Positions 50,516 through 64,000 of a stretch of 64,000 nt of DNA are shown in pieces (positions within the stretch are counted from its first letter, which is position 1; each line of letters starts with the position of its first letter). Made by a program: the position numbers and the translations under genes. The stretch is from contig VYZI01000134.1 of the NCBI GenBank assembly GCA_013397695.1, forward strand, positions 281,442 through 345,441, in the 5' to 3' direction. Source of the stretch: Centropus unirufus (lineage: Eukaryota; Chordata; Aves; Cuculiformes; Centropidae). The notes below the pieces were generated by a model. That model saw only the letters and a list, made by a program, of their open reading frames with translations. It was not told the DNA's origin and did not search any database.

Positions 50516-53500
50516 GGGTGATAGAGTTTAATAGAAAACAAATACCTTTCTGAACTCTCACAGGGATTCCTTACAGGCTGCACTTCGCAGACAAGCACAG
50601 AGATAAACAAGGCTACAGGACCCTTCAGAGAAGCATAAAAACCACCTAACCTCCAGGTTGGTTTTAGTCATCTGATGTCTCTAGGTTTTATTTCTATCAA
50701 ACGTTATGAGACACTGTAAAACTTCACACAAATCCATTGGAAGATGGACCAATTTTCTCTAGTGCAGACAGCCATTACGTTAGATTGTGCAGAATTTGGC
50801 CAAGCATACTCAAGTCTGCATATGTTACCACCTAGTGACTATTCAGGGTACACTGCAGCACAGTCTGCACAACTTGATGATGTATTAGGAAACTTGTAAT
50901 GCAAGCAAATAACTGATAATTTATCAAAGTAACTTATCAAAGCCATTAAATTAATATGGAAGAGTATCAGTAGTAAATTGGGTGATTAAAACCAATGCCT
51001 TGATTTCTTAGAGAGATATACCAAAAATAGCTTCCCCAAATATTTGGATTTTCTTCATTAAGGTCAAGCAGCCTATCCTGCTTCCTGGAATTTGGCTGGT
51101 AGGTTCATGGTCCCATCTTCTTTTCTTTTATTGAGGTAATAACTAATCGTTTCTGCTCCATACCTTTGTCATACGTAATTGCCATTTTATTGTTCCCTAA
51201 GGTCAATTTTACTAAGACTTTTGAAAACCTGAATTTAAAATGACTAATGCCGATTAAAAGTTGGAATTCAAGGTTGCAAAGCCTATCACAGCCTTATGCT
51301 ATTTCCTGTGGCTGTATTTTAAGGTAATTAAGAGCAGATCTCCCTGTAGTATATCTTTGTAAAGTAACTGCAAATGTACTAAGGCATAGGCCTACCTACT
51401 AAATATTCCCACTTGCCTGTGAGGTGGGAAGCTTTTCCCCAAGCATTTTTTTAAATTCTTCTTCACTTCTGCCTGTCTACCCATAAAAGTGTTTCCATTT
51501 GGCTATCACCAGAATTACTTTAAACCACTTCCCCTAAAAAAATCAAAGTCTAGGGTGGCAATGTGTCATATAATAGGGATTTAAACCTACCCTTTACTCA
51601 CCCAAGCAGGGCTGATACTGCTTCTGGTGGGGGTGATGATAGACTGGGATGGGATCAGAGTTTCCTACCCAGGTGGAAGTATTTTCAAATGAAAATCTCA
51701 ACTATTTCTCTGGGTCTGCTTATGCCAGCATCTTTGGAAATCAGCAATACTAGCTTATAAAGATAGTGAGAGATTTTGCACATTTGAAGTTCTTAAACGA
51801 TGAAAAAGCAGGCTGTCAGTAAGCCTGATGGAGTTAATGAGCCTGGTTTCTGGGCGTGGAACTCTTAGCAAAGGTAATGAGTTTTACCTTCCAGCAGAGC
51901 TCGCCAGATTTAGTCTATTTCTGCTTTTACGCCAAGGGTTTTACTTCCCAACCTGGAATTCACAGCTGAGGAAAAAAAAGAAGGTGCATAGTAGAAGTTT
52001 CTGGAAAGACACTCCTCAGTCTGTGGAAGAAAACCGGCGAAAGTGTGATATAAAGGAAATATTTTTATCATAATTATTACGATTTTTCTTGCAGTTCTAT
52101 GATGCCTCCTTTTAAAGGTACTATAAACATTATTTGAACCAGGTTCCCATTACTGAGAAAGGTCAAATCTTACAGTAGACTCACAAAGTCAGGCCAGCCA
52201 TTAGTAAATAAGGGTTTATGGAAAACTCATAAAGCACCTAAAGTGCCAGCTTATGTAATATATCTAATATAATAAACACTATGGGGGAAGTCTAGGAGTG
52301 GAAAAAATGCAGTTTCTTATTATAAAATATTTGAACATAGTTGAGACTTTAGAAATTGATCAATCTGCATGAGCCAGAAAGCTCTGTCACGAAGCTTGAA
52401 AATCCAGGAGACCTTTAGCTTGCTGAGAGGAAGCATTTTAGCATACCCTGCCGGGTGAATTTTTAATACAAACTTATATTCACAGCACACTCAGAAGTTG
52501 CGTAGGAGAGTTATCTGGCATAGTTATTGTCAGAGTTACATTACACTAAGTACTCTACAAACAACTGCCTGGTTTTAGATTACAACAGCTATGCTCTACT
52601 GCCAGTGAGAGCAAGTAACACAGGAGGAATGGAACATATCACTCATTTCTGTCTCATAGATGCCTTTTAAAGAGTCGCTGAGAAAGCCAGTCATTGATGA
52701 CTGGTTGGCACTGAATTAGACTGTTTTCCTCTGCAAGGATTTTCCCACAACAGTTACAGTTACCTGGTATTGTACAAACTACCTGCACAGAGGCGTTTGA
52801 TTTGACACTCCATCGTTGTGCTGTTTTTGGCACGCTCCTTCCTAATTTGTGATTAACAAGGATTAGGTTGTTTTCACTTTGTAAAGGCTATTTATAGTTC
52901 AATAGGAGATTTTCCCACCACCCCTTTCCACTCCTACAGTGCATCAATGGCATGATTTTAGTCTTAACATCCGACCACAATTATACAGTCATGTAAAGTA
53001 ATTAAAAAAAAGAGCTGATTATTAAATACAAAGGACTAGCTAGAAACATAGTAACAAGGCACTGCCTTTATGCAACGCATATTTTTTCTAGGAGAACTAG
53101 ATCCTGACAGGACTTCGGTGATTTCACAACTCAAATGCATCCTTCAAGTGGACTACACTGTTTAGCACTTCCAAAACACAATTACATCATGTGGAATAGA
53201 AATTGTGGAATAAACCTGAACTCAAAAATTCTAGGACTTAATCACCCAATCTTTCTGCCCCTGAGCACAATGGGAGTTTTGAGACTGAATTCAGTGAAGA
53301 CAGGAACAAGTCTGGAAAATAGTTATCTAAGAGGGAATTGACTGAGGAAACAGAGTTACGATGCATTTGTAAATTCACAAGAGAAATCAGTGTCACACAG
53401 GACAGTGCCCATAAAAAATTAACTGGGAGGAATTCTAAGTTGCCAGTATGCAATCTTGATTTAGGATGAAGTTATTGAAAGGATTGAATACTGGAACAGA

Positions 53501-56500
53501 TGTGCTCTCTTTGAAGTGAGTAGCCCCCCCCAAAAATATTGTAACTTTTAATACTTATTTTAAAAATTGAATTTTTGCAAATCTTCAGATGGGGACAGAA
53601 AAAGGGATTTAACTTGCCTTCATCTATATTTCAGACCCATTAAAAAAACACAGCCATGTGAGAGGTATCAGGGAAATGGTTCTACCCAGAAGTTACTGCA
53701 ATATACAAGGATCATGTATACTGATTACTGTTATCACTACTTTCCAAAAGACAACAGTTGTATCTGTCCAAGATAGATAGCAAGAAGACACAGGAACAGC
53801 AAGTAGAAACAGTTGTGAGTCCAAGAAAAGGTATTCTGCATCACAGAGCTGAACAAGCTTAGGAGTCTTCCCAACTTTTTCTGTCACAGAAAAGTCCTTT
53901 CAAAATACTTTGGCTGGGTGATGCAAAGTGGGAGATATGTGACAGAGATACCAACCACAGGTTCAGGATGATGGCCAGCGGCAAGTTGCTGTTATCAGTG
54001 GTCCTGGCCTCTTTGAGAGGACACATGTATGTACTAAGGGTGGGATCCAAATCCTGTTCTGTCATCTGTCTAGAAAAATGAGGGTCCTAGTCTAAGCTCC
54101 CTGTTAAGAGAAAAAGGATTTTTCCTCCCATTGAAAATACAGGTGTGAGAAGAACTGTGATGAAATCTTCTTTGGAAGAGCTTGTCTACTTCTAGAGACA
54201 ATTGCAGAAGTCAACGCAGCCAAGATGCCAAGGTTTTTGACTCATGCACTCAGGGTGCATGAGATGCATCCAGTGTCAATGGCTGCAAAACGCCTACCTG
54301 GAAGCTCCCTTCTCCCTTGCTATCCATGTTTGCCTGCTCTGATGCAGCTGTATGTTGTCAATGGGTTATTTGAGCCTGAACAGTTAGAGCTAGATCGGAA
54401 CCTGCCTGCTTAGATCCCTGGCTTTGTTTGCTTTCCCAGTTGTACTATCTTCATGTCCACTTAACTGCTGCATGCAATCCTTTATGCTTGCCCTACTGAG
54501 CTAAACTTGGGCTGTTCTGTTGCAACTCTCATTTACTTTTCCTCCAGTTGTCTGTCAGCAGATGGGTCCATTATCAAAGCTTTGTTTGTGCCGTTGTCAG
54601 ATAGCCTCTTTCCCCATCATTACTCTATAGGGATGTACCATACTTTGCTGGGGCTGTAGATCTTTGCTGAACTCCAGGAGCGCACTCAGAACAAGCACTG
54701 GGACATCAGAGTGCAAAAATCTATTGGGCAGACCTACGTGTAATTGGCAGTTTCCAGTTCTGTATCTCCTTTAAGCACGTCTCTCAGTTCAGCACTCCCT
54801 TTCTTCCTCTAGGCTTTCCTTCCAGCTGTCAACCCAGCCCACTTTCTGCCTCAGGGCCTTCTACTGGTCACAGATAATGCTCAAAAAAAAAATTGCCCCA
54901 GGAAAGTTAGTAGCAGGCTGCAGCAAATAATAAAATGGCCACACTTTTAATCTCTTACAAACCTATCCCCTATTTGCTTCCTCTGTTTTGTCCTCTTAGA
55001 GATACACCCTTTGGTGCAGAGATGCAAATCTCAGCTAGCTTTGATGTCATGAATACAAATGTCGTTTTTATTAACCTTTCAGATGACTGCTACCCTGGGC
55101 CACATCCTGCTTTTAGTTAGTCAAATGCAAGTAATGTTTCTGCCTAATTTCTTTTCTGTTTTCCAATTACTTGTGTTGCTTTGATATAATTTTGCACAAC
55201 AGTGTTCTTATTTTCACGCACTTTTCAGTTAGGTGGTCACTTATGTATTATTCTCTTATGCTGATAATTCATTCACATATATTGTATCATTTTCTACCTT
55301 TACTAAAAAGTGAAACATGAGTAAGAGCCGTGAAGCATAACCAAATATAATGCAATCTACTTTAGGAAGTCATTACAGTTGTTCATTTGCATTCTTTATT
55401 GCTTGGTTTTTTTTATAAAGTATCGGGAAACATGCAGATTACCATTTGGTTTTATTACTTAAGAACTCCAGCCATCCTTACTTAAGATTAAAGTCATTGT
55501 TGCCACAATAGCTCTTTCACTTCATCGCAAAGGATTTAGCTTGCAGAGAAACATTTTCAGTATAAATGGGTTCTGCTGGATCTCCAAGACACTCGCCTAG
55601 ATTACAGCAGGGTTTTAAGTTGGGAAATGACATATCTGAGCTGTGATCAGTTGTGTTACCAAGGCAAGTCTATTTAAAAGCACTTTCCATTTTAAATATA
55701 GCAATAAAATAGCACACTAGCAAACCTTCTTGATAAGGGTAAAAGCAATACATCCAAATCCAATCTAAATTTGACATTGCCTAGAACAGGAATTCACATT
55801 GATAAGTCAGGACTCATTTACAAGGCCATAAATGGGTGGGTAGCTATAATTTGGGTATTAAACTTGTAAAATATATTGATGGCATGCAAGGGCTAAATAA
55901 ATAATTTACTACAAGAAAATTGGAAATCTTTACACAGTACTTAATTGACCAGCCACTCTCCCATGTTCTTGATAGCTTCCTATTTTGCATTTTTTTTATT
56001 TTTCACACACTGTAATTTTCCCCATGTGTATTTTTTTCCAGCTTCAGTGAGTGTTCATGAGTCGCTGTATTTCTGCAAACAAAACCTGTTTCCGTCTTTG
56101 TTTCGTCAGTCAATTACATTCTTTTTGACATTTTCATTTGTTTGTTTAAAAGCATGAATTAATCAAATGACTTTTCTGTACACGGCTCAGCTGGTGTTAT
56201 TCTTAAAACTAAAATGAAATTGCCTCAGTGACCAACCTAACTTTGAATATTAGTTAAATGCATTTTCAGGGCAAAGCACACCGAGATATTGTTACTGGGT
56301 ATTCCAGTGATATCAGTAAGAGTAGGATTGGCAGCTATATAGGAGCTTATAAAAATTCTTATGACCACCTTACTAGCCAGTATAGTTTGGGGTAGTTGTG
56401 GTAAGGCCTATGAATTGTGGCTTCAAAGGAGTTTTGCCATCCACAGATATTAAAAATCTGGTTTTGAGATTCCACACAGGCCATTGGTTGACCCTGCCCT

Positions 56501-59500
56501 CCAAAGTCCCCCATGAGTCATGAATCAGACCTACAAACTGTTTAAGATTTCTCCTCTGAAACCAGACCTCTGGGTTTCACACACACCATCTTTTCCTGTG
56601 ACCAGAGGAAGAAAAGCAGGGGCTTCCATCTTATCTCCAGTTACTCTTTCCTCAGAGGGCTGTGGCACTGCCACTCATGCTTGTATTCCTTTGATGTTCA
56701 TGTGGACTCACCATCTCTATTCTGGAGCAATGAGAGTATCAAACTGTGCTTTTCTTTTTTTTCCCATTTTTTTCCCATTAGTGATGCTGTGGACTCTGTG
56801 CAGTGACTTTTACCCATTAGAGAGTTCAAATACTTTTTAGGGGAAGGAGAGGTGCATTTGAATCCAGGTTCCTCCTGGTCTATTTTGGTTCATTCTTATC
56901 TTACAAGCTTTCACAACAACCTGCTGTGCAAAGAATATGCTCTAGACCAGGAGTGGTGTTGCTTCCTCACACACATATCCCCGGAGAACTTCCCACTGGA
57001 GCTACTGCTCATGCTAGCAGCAGTTACTTTGCTGGTACAATCTGTACAAGTTTCGTAGAAGGTATAAGATAGAGTGCCAGAAGATTTTGTGGGCATTATC
57101 ATTTCTCTGTGAGAATTTTTTTTCCAGAATGAAGTGCCATGACAGAACACATGCCATACCACCCTAAGTCATATACTGGACTGAAGTCAAGCACCACAGA
57201 AGTAAAGGAGCAAATCCAGAGGGAGTTCGGCAAAATCAGGGTAAACAAAGGGAGAGGTTTGTTCCAGCTGCTCTGGGCTATTGCCATCAGCTTCCCTATT
57301 GTTACAGGCAGCCAGAGACTCCCATCTAATTCCACTTTCCACCTGCCCTTCCCAATAAATTCCTTTTAAAATGGTAGGTCTTTTTGCTCAAAATATTTCC
57401 ATTGTTTCCTGAAGAATGCCAACTCCCTCCCAGCTGAGACCTTGCCCCGTGGGTTGGATTGAGAGCACTTTACTTAGCAGCCACATGACCACTTTTGGAC
57501 CCCAGCTCTAGCTTCAGAGTGAAGTATTTTGCAGGCAAAGAAAGTCTACTATTCCTTGGACAGTGATAGGGTGGAATGGAGGTTAGGGTTTATAAGCAAT
57601 GTTGTACCCAAATTCAGGTGTAAAAAAAGTTTGTTGGCTACAGGAGAAAGGGTACACACTGATGGAACTTACAGGCAAAGGATCCAGAAGAAGGTAAAAT
57701 TCAATACTGTTTTACATGTGTGTAATATGCTGCTGCTTAAGGGAATAAGAACCCACTTACAACCCCACAAGGCTTAGCCTGGCTTCGTCCAGGTGCATGA
57801 AACAAGCAGGGCCACACATCTGCTTATTTCCTCTCTGGGGATTAGAAATTGGAGGGTGGGAAATGAGCAGAGCCCGGGGTCCATTCTAGCTTGCCAGCTC
57901 AGCTGAACACTTGAGGGGACTGGAGGAGGAAGGGAGAAATATTATTTTATTTCTGGCTTAGACCAGAAGTAAATGACTGCCCGAGGGAATAAGAGAGGAG
58001 AAGGTGTGCCACTGAGTTACAGTGCCTCGGGGGCCTCCTGCTGCCATGGTACAGCTATGTAACACTCTCCCTGGGGGACTGCATCTGAAATAAAAATGTA
58101 GACTGCTATTATTGGCATTAATGTTCTCTTACTAACATCTTTTATTGCTTAACTCTTCTATTTTGGCACCTGGGTTACTACTTAGGCTCTTTTAAATTCA
58201 CTGGACTGAATTCAGAGATCACATATCCAGAGATCTATGTACAGTTCTGAACTAGCAGAGTAGTGTGGGCTGAAAGTAGTGAACCTGAGAAAGTCTAGAG
58301 AGAGAGTGATAATGAATAAAAGGATCATGGTACATAAAATTCTTGCCCTTACCCCTATTTACTTTGAGTCAGCTTAGTTTGAGTGGCATCTTGTGTCTCC
58401 TAGGTTCATTTAAATATTATAAATTATTTCTGAATCTGAGGTGTCTCTCAGTGAAGAAGGATGCCGCCTCAGAATCAGAATTTGTTTGTAGACTCCTAGC
58501 ACACTTAAGAAACCATTGTGTAATACATGGTAATGCATACCGATCTTAGCTCTCCAGTAATGCAAAGTTCATGACCAAATAACATCATGATAACTTTATA
58601 TGAAGCTTTCGATATATTAACTCATCAGGAAACCTCAACAAGAAAAGAACATCCAGTATTCAGTATATTTCTGGAATCAAACCCCTAGTCTCTATTTCCT
58701 TTTTTAATTACCATGAAGCACGTCATTCTAATCCATAACTCAGACACTATTTTTTACCAGGCATTTCCCTGAGTCCCTGCGTCCTGGCTGAAAGTAGAAG
58801 CAAAAATAAGAAACGCTCTTTCTCATCCAGCTCTTGTGACTTATGACAGTGATGTTGGCTCAACCCCACACACTCCTCATGCACAGAATGGATGAGGAGT
58901 GTTCTGTTTTGTTTTGTTTTCTGGCCTTGGCTAGCAGACTTGTGGCTCATCATTGGTCATCAAGGATGCTGCTAGAAGGAAAATGATCCTTTCTCAACCC
59001 ATCACATGGTGCCCATCATGCTTGTCCATGTCACTTCCTATTTGTGGCATGTTTGCATTTTCAGGCCCCCTAATGTTACGTGCTCACTCTCTTTCACATC
59101 CTTTTCTACTACTTCCAGCTTCTGATTTGTATGCACCCCCCGAAAATATTTTGGGCTTTCCTATCTATTTTCCTCTAGATATGGAAGATATATACCTAAA
59201 TCCTTACCAAGCAACCTTGTCATCTGCAGTCAAACACTGTCTTGAAGTTTTACTCTGCCACATTACCCTCAAAAAGGTTATTTGGCCCTTTGTCTATAGT
59301 GAACACCCCTGCTCTCCCATTAGCATCTGCCCATCTGGTGTTTCCTGTCTTTTAAGAGAGAGAAAAGATAATCTTATTATTGTCTATACAGCTCCAGCCA
59401 CCCTATGACTGACCTCACTGCTCTAGCCACGGAAAATGCCGGTAACAGTATCTTCCCCAAAAGTCATAGTCATCTTCCCTAAGATTTAAAATTACATGCC

Positions 59501-62500
59501 AGCCCAAGGGTTCTCCCATGCTACTGGGCCATTGTACAGCAGCTGGGAAGGAGGAGGGGGAGAAAGTGGTACATACAGAATTCCTCAGTAAGGCAGGGGG
59601 GAGGCAGAGAACCAGCTCTGTGTATTTAGTTACAGTTAATTATAAGTTTATGACCTTATGATGCAATTGTTGTAACCCTTGCTCAATATACTTTTCAGGC
59701 AGAGCACATTGAACATACAGAGGGGGTGTATTTTATGGCTGCAGTGTTTGTTTGAGCTGTGCAGATAAGAGAACTGTAGAGAGGTCTCAGCACAGGATGA
59801 AGTGGAGCCATTTTGGCTCTGTATTATTGGCATGATCTGAGTGTCTCTGCCAAAAAAGCTTATGAAGTGTAGGTGTAAGCCACGCTGATATGTTGTCCTC
59901 TGCTTTCTCTGACAGCAGGGGTTGAATTTTGTTCTCGCACTTTCAGAGGGGAGAAAAGCTAAGGGAGGGAGTGGGTGTCATTAACGTGTAAGGGAAACTG
60001 GAATAGTTTTGGGGTTTTTTTAAGAGAAGCAGTTTTGGAATTTGACATTCATTTCACCCAAAGATTTTCAAATGCTGCACAATTTTTTCCACACAGTTCA
60101 TATATACCATGCCCATTTTATGCATAAGCTAACTGATTCAGAAATCGAACAGTAAAAAGAGTGTCATTTGCAGGTCTGGGAATAGTTTCAAAGACCCTTG
60201 AAACCTTAATGCACTTGATCCTACTTAATGCCCTCAAAATGCATTAACAGGACAGAAAGAAGCTTAATCAAAGCACATCAAACTCAGTTTAGGCACTGTA
60301 AGTCTTCTGCTTACAAGGGTAACCACATAAAGAAAAATAAATAAATTTTAGCTTGCATTTCCCTGAAAAATAAGTAAGCAGGAATATATATGCCGCATCC
60401 TGGCTGGCATTTTAATCTCATCGAAGTGGAGCTTTAAAAATGGCTGTTCTTTCCCCTACTGTGCTTTCCAAGATGCACAGCACAAATGTGCTCTGAACAC
60501 AACAGAACTAATTGAACAATCACAGCAAAGGAGGTCAAAACCCAACAAACAGTATAGCATCTAAAATTACTCTGGAGGATTTTAACAGATGGACACTTGT
60601 AAATCTAACAGGATTTCCTACTGGTGAGAATGCCTTAGGTAAAATTCAGAATGTCTCATTAAATTGTCAGCCAGCTATGAAGCATTGCTCATGTGAATAT
60701 GAACAGCTATGCAGCTTTACTGTAAATACACACAACCACGTATTAACATAGGCCTGAAAAGCGGCATTTGGATGCGAGTTCAGTTAGAAAACCCTTTCAA
60801 AATCAGAGGATCAGATGTAATGTTTCTGGCTGAGTTCCATTAGAGATACAGAAGGGAAAGTAAGCTGGGGTTCAGTTTTTTTTCTCTCCTCATTCTCCAA
60901 GCCGTATGGTTTTGCCTGCATGTGCGCCTCCATGCAAATTTGCAAATCAGTTTGGTTTAGAGTTCTCTAATCCCTTTTGCTATTGCTTTCCTGTAATCTT
61001 TCGTGTTCATAGGTTGTTGATGAAATTCATCAGCAGACCCAACACAGGTATAATAGTGTTCCGTGTCTCCCAAATAGATGCTCTTGTGCCAAGAATTTCA
61101 GTGTAGGTTAACACAAAGCAACAACACAGTAGGTTGCACGTTTCCATTTTTTACACATTTCTTTTACATAGTGCCAGTGATCTGGATAAGGGCAATTAGT
61201 CTGTTTCTCACCAAAACGTTGTGTGTTCCCCTTTACCTCCTCCAGCAAACCTACTGCTTATGAGATCTGTGAGCCTGTTGTTGGAATCCACATTCCTGTA
61301 CAGTCCCACTTTCTCGGTAAGAAATAGTCTCTGCTGGGTTTGTTGGCATTTCTCACAGTATCTGAGTTCAAAGAAAATGATTACAAGTTAAGACAGAGCT
61401 CTGTTCTTTAAAGCGCCACAGTGTATAGATCTGTTGAGTGATATATAACATAGAACAACTTCCAACTGAGGAAAGCTTAACACAGCTCAGGCTAGCTTGC
61501 TGATAGCTGCTCAGCTCCTAGAATTACTGCTTACAAACCATAAAGGCCTCAGCTTGAGTTTCATGGAGGTGGGGGGAGTGATGTGTGTTGTGCACACCGC
61601 AAGTACAGCCACAGGGCGGGTAACCCGCCAACTCCTTAACCTCAGCTGAAAAATCTGGCCACTGCCTGACAGGCAGAGTATGTGTATTCGCTGTCTATCA
61701 GTGGCAGCAAAACAGCTTAAAGTCAAAAAAAGAATTGTGTGAAACCACCAAGTCCTGTCACTGGAGTATTGACGTGCCAAAAGGACAGGCTTGGTATCTC
61801 TTAAAACTGCCCTTCATTTCTGTGATATTTTTGGCAAGGAAGCAGCCCGTAAATGTAAACAGATCACTTCCCTCCTTACTGAAAAGCAGGCAGCTCGGAG
61901 GGAGGAAGCACATTGCACGTTTATCAGTCATAAATTCTGCACGAGATTTTAGAACCGGCACGCAGGGGCAAATTTCATGACTGAGCTAGGAGACTCAAGG
62001 AAGGGCATGTGAACTGTGAGAGAAAAACGCATGCAGTGTGTACCCCAAACCACAATGTGTTCCTCTGTTGGGGACTGTTTGCACTACTGTGAGTAGGGGA
62101 ATTGTGCCAGGACCGGACACACGAGTCTGGGACTACTGACCAAATCCTTTAGCAGAGAACAGGCACAGGCTGGAATAGTAACCATGGACCTGTATTCCCC
62201 TCCATCCAGAGACCTTTCATCTCCACAGCACCACTCTCTCTTTCCCAAGGCTCTTGTATTCAGGATGCCAGTGGAGGAAATGCATTGGATATGTGCTTGA
62301 AAATGGCTTAGAATAAGATGCCTACATCAATACATTGTGCTTGGTGTGCTGTAATTCAAATGTAAACAGTGCAGGGTGTATTGTTACACTTAGTAAAGCA
62401 AACATAGTCTTCATTAGAGCTTTAACAAAAAGGTAGACCACAAATGCCATGCCAGATATCTCATTCTGTGTTGTGCAGATTCTTTATATTGATCAAAAGT

Positions 62501-63179
62501 GTGAACTGATCTCATGGAAAATTGTAGGGAGGCTATTTATTGTGACATTTTAAAAATAAGGATTTTGCTTAAACAATGAAGTCATTAAAAATACATAATT
62601 TAATGATTATTTTCTGTAGAGGCTACTATTTATTTTTCAAGTTTAAATTTTCTTCATTTTCCTGATGCAATTTCCCCTACCTTACCTGCCCGCTTTTGAA
62701 TTCTGCCATTATCTAGCATACACTAGTTTACTATTGCTTTATCAGAAACTTGATTCACTACCCCTTTTATCTTTCAGTGCCCTTCTCATTTCTTCATACG
62801 TAAGAGTGTCTTTCTTTTCACTTGTTTCTAAATTGAGCCTCAAGGAGAGAAGGAAAATTACTGGAGTATTAATGACAGAAGACATGGTAAACATTCAAAA
62901 CAAGGCAGCCATCAAAACAGACATAAAGGTGGAGTTCTTGCATTTGTTCGTCCATGCTCAATGTGTGTTGAAATTCTTTCCCGACAGGAACAAACCTTTG
63001 AAACTGTGTCTTTTGCTCTGGCATGATTCTGGTTGTCATGGTTATGAAGTTGCACTAGCAAAGCAAGGGAGAAACAGGCGCCAAATCTCTGCAGTGGATC
63101 AAACCCTTCCACTAGCCCTCAGAGCTGCAGTGGCATCCTGCCCTGGTGTGCCACTGTCCTGAGTGTGCTTGGCAGGAGG
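50516..63179. other. Intergenic desert, no gene seen
   Basis: AT-rich, with scattered A/T runs. The longest frames (151 codons at 58953-59408, 106 codons at 56520-56840, 165 codons at 62665-63162) show no conserved domain and have biased Leu/Ser/Pro/His/Cys content expected of chance frames in T/C-rich DNA. No CR1 tail, tRNA or other RNA gene was recognised. Confidence 0.45.
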
Positions 63180-63595
63180 CTGAGCAATGTGTCTTTCTCC
63201 TACACTTTGGCAAATCACAGAACTCTAAAAGATTTGTGAGATGTGACTTGTTGACAAAAGCCTTGTTGATTCTTCCCTGTTACAGCACATTTTTCTCCTA
63301 AGCTCTCTTTTCTGCAATTATCTCTGCCAGGGTGCATGGCAGAGAAGTCAGATTTACTGATCTGTAATTCCTATAATACCCTCAAGAGTCCTTTTTTTTG
63401 TACCACATTTGCTACTTAATATTCATCTGGTATTAAAGTATATTTGATCAGTAAGTTACCTGTGCCACAATAAATAAAGCACTTTTGTACTTAAATTCAT
63501 TTAGAATTCTTGTGTGGATATTGTCTGACTTATTGTTCCATTTACTGAGTTATCTCACAGACTGTTATTAATATTAAGAGATGAAAATGACCCTT
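63180..63595 (-). mobile_element. Ancient CR1-clade LINE reverse-transcriptase remnant, antisense
   Basis: Read on the minus strand from 63529 down, the product contains SDNIHTRILNEFKY (about 63488-63529, like SPGPDNIHPRVLKELK), then a degenerate stretch, then YRNYRSVNLTS (63344-63376, like PGNYRPVSLTS) and finally LTNLLEF (63222-63240, like CLTNLIEFF). The order and spacing match the fingers region of CR1-type reverse transcriptases. Stops interrupt it throughout. A younger CR1 sits at its high-coordinate end. Confidence 0.68.
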
Positions 63596-63600
63596 AGATT

Positions 63601-63765
63601 AATAGAATCATAGAAACACAGAATTGTTTGGAAGGGATTTTTAAGACCATCTGGTCCAACCCTCCTGCCATGAGCTGGGATACAGTCAACAAGATCAGGT
63701 TGCTCAGAGCCTTGTCCAACGTGACCTTGAATGTTTCCAGGGATGGGGCATCTACAGCCTCTCTG
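63601..63765 (-). mobile_element. CR1 LINE 3' fragment, antisense, beside an older LINE
   Basis: The plus strand reads aatagaatcatagaaacacagaa, gtttggaaggga, accatctggtccaaccctcc, tgccatgagctggga, caggttgctcagagcc, ttgaatgtttccagggatgggg and catctacagcctctctg. This is the standard reverse-complement order of an avian CR1 3' end. The element's 3' end is at 63601 and it is 5'-truncated near 63765. Divergence is moderate. Confidence 0.92.
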
Positions 63766-64000
63766 TAGATTCACCTCTTCAAAGAGCAGCTCTATTTTAA
63801 GAACCTTGTTGAGGTTCTCTTAGTGAGCACATACGCAAGGGATTCCTTTAGGTTATCAACAATGGTTTTATCTTTCCTACCTGTTCCTTTTATATTTTCT
63901 TAATATTTTCACTATGCCAACTCTTTGGAAGGCATCCCGTTTCTGATGAGTTTGTGATTAGTTTTTATGGCTGTAACATAAAACCTGAATCCAGATTTGA
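63766..64000. other. Possible continuation of the older antisense LINE
   Basis: T-rich sequence on the far side of the CR1 whose minus strand has a short Lys-rich open stretch, consistent with the upstream part of the LINE interrupted by the CR1. No diagnostic motif was secured. Confidence 0.25.

Noticed and set aside
62665..63162. 165-codon plus-strand ORF near the right end
   Set aside because: No recognised domain, no splice or start context of note, and adjoining LINE remains; treated as chance.

Overview
The window is vertebrate genomic DNA, most likely from a bird. It holds the 3' two-thirds of the coding region of one homeobox gene, EVX1, followed by about 61 kb of intergenic sequence. 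The call of bird rests on CR1 LINE fragments with the avian-type octamer tail (attctgtgattctatga-like), on a very low density of recent repeats, and on an AT-rich desert behind a CpG-rich homeobox locus. The exact species cannot be told from the sequence.

Layout. Positions 1-722 are the end of EVX1 intron 1. Exon 2 (723-973) and exon 3 (1665-2195, stop TAA) are joined across a 691-bp GT-AG intron that splits the homeobox between homeodomain residues 46 and 47. Exon 1 lies off the left edge. A 3' UTR with a canonical AATAAA at 2675-2680 follows. From about 2.7 to 9.8 kb, CpG-rich blocks (4.6-5.6 kb, 7.35-9.1 kb) alternate with AT-rich blocks dense in homeodomain-type sites. This is the texture of the regulatory surroundings of a HOX-linked gene. 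In other vertebrates EVX1 sits at the end of the HOXA cluster beyond HOXA13, so the cluster should lie to the left of the window and HIBADH far to the right.

From 9.8 to 64 kb I find no protein-coding gene. The support is absence of recognisable conserved protein plus short, compositionally biased ORFs. What can be recognised is repeat-derived: a CR1 at 26818-27343 with a nearly intact C-terminal reverse-transcriptase ORF, further CR1 pieces at 35290-35452, 45275-45358 and 63601-63765, and three much older antisense LINE reverse-transcriptase remnants (about 13140-13400, 15640-15960, 63180-63595). The last of these abuts the younger CR1. An L2-like tail lies near 21225-21320. There are also an unexplained 88-bp direct repeat pair 2.05 kb apart (45072 and 47121), a 2 x 32-bp tandem duplication (44883-44946), a 31-bp near-perfect palindrome (42386-42416) and minor simple repeats.

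No CRISPR array, tRNA, rRNA or operon-like feature was seen. No previously undescribed protein system is evident. The most useful leads are the decayed LINE domain, the 88-bp duplicated unit and the candidate regulatory blocks next to EVX1.
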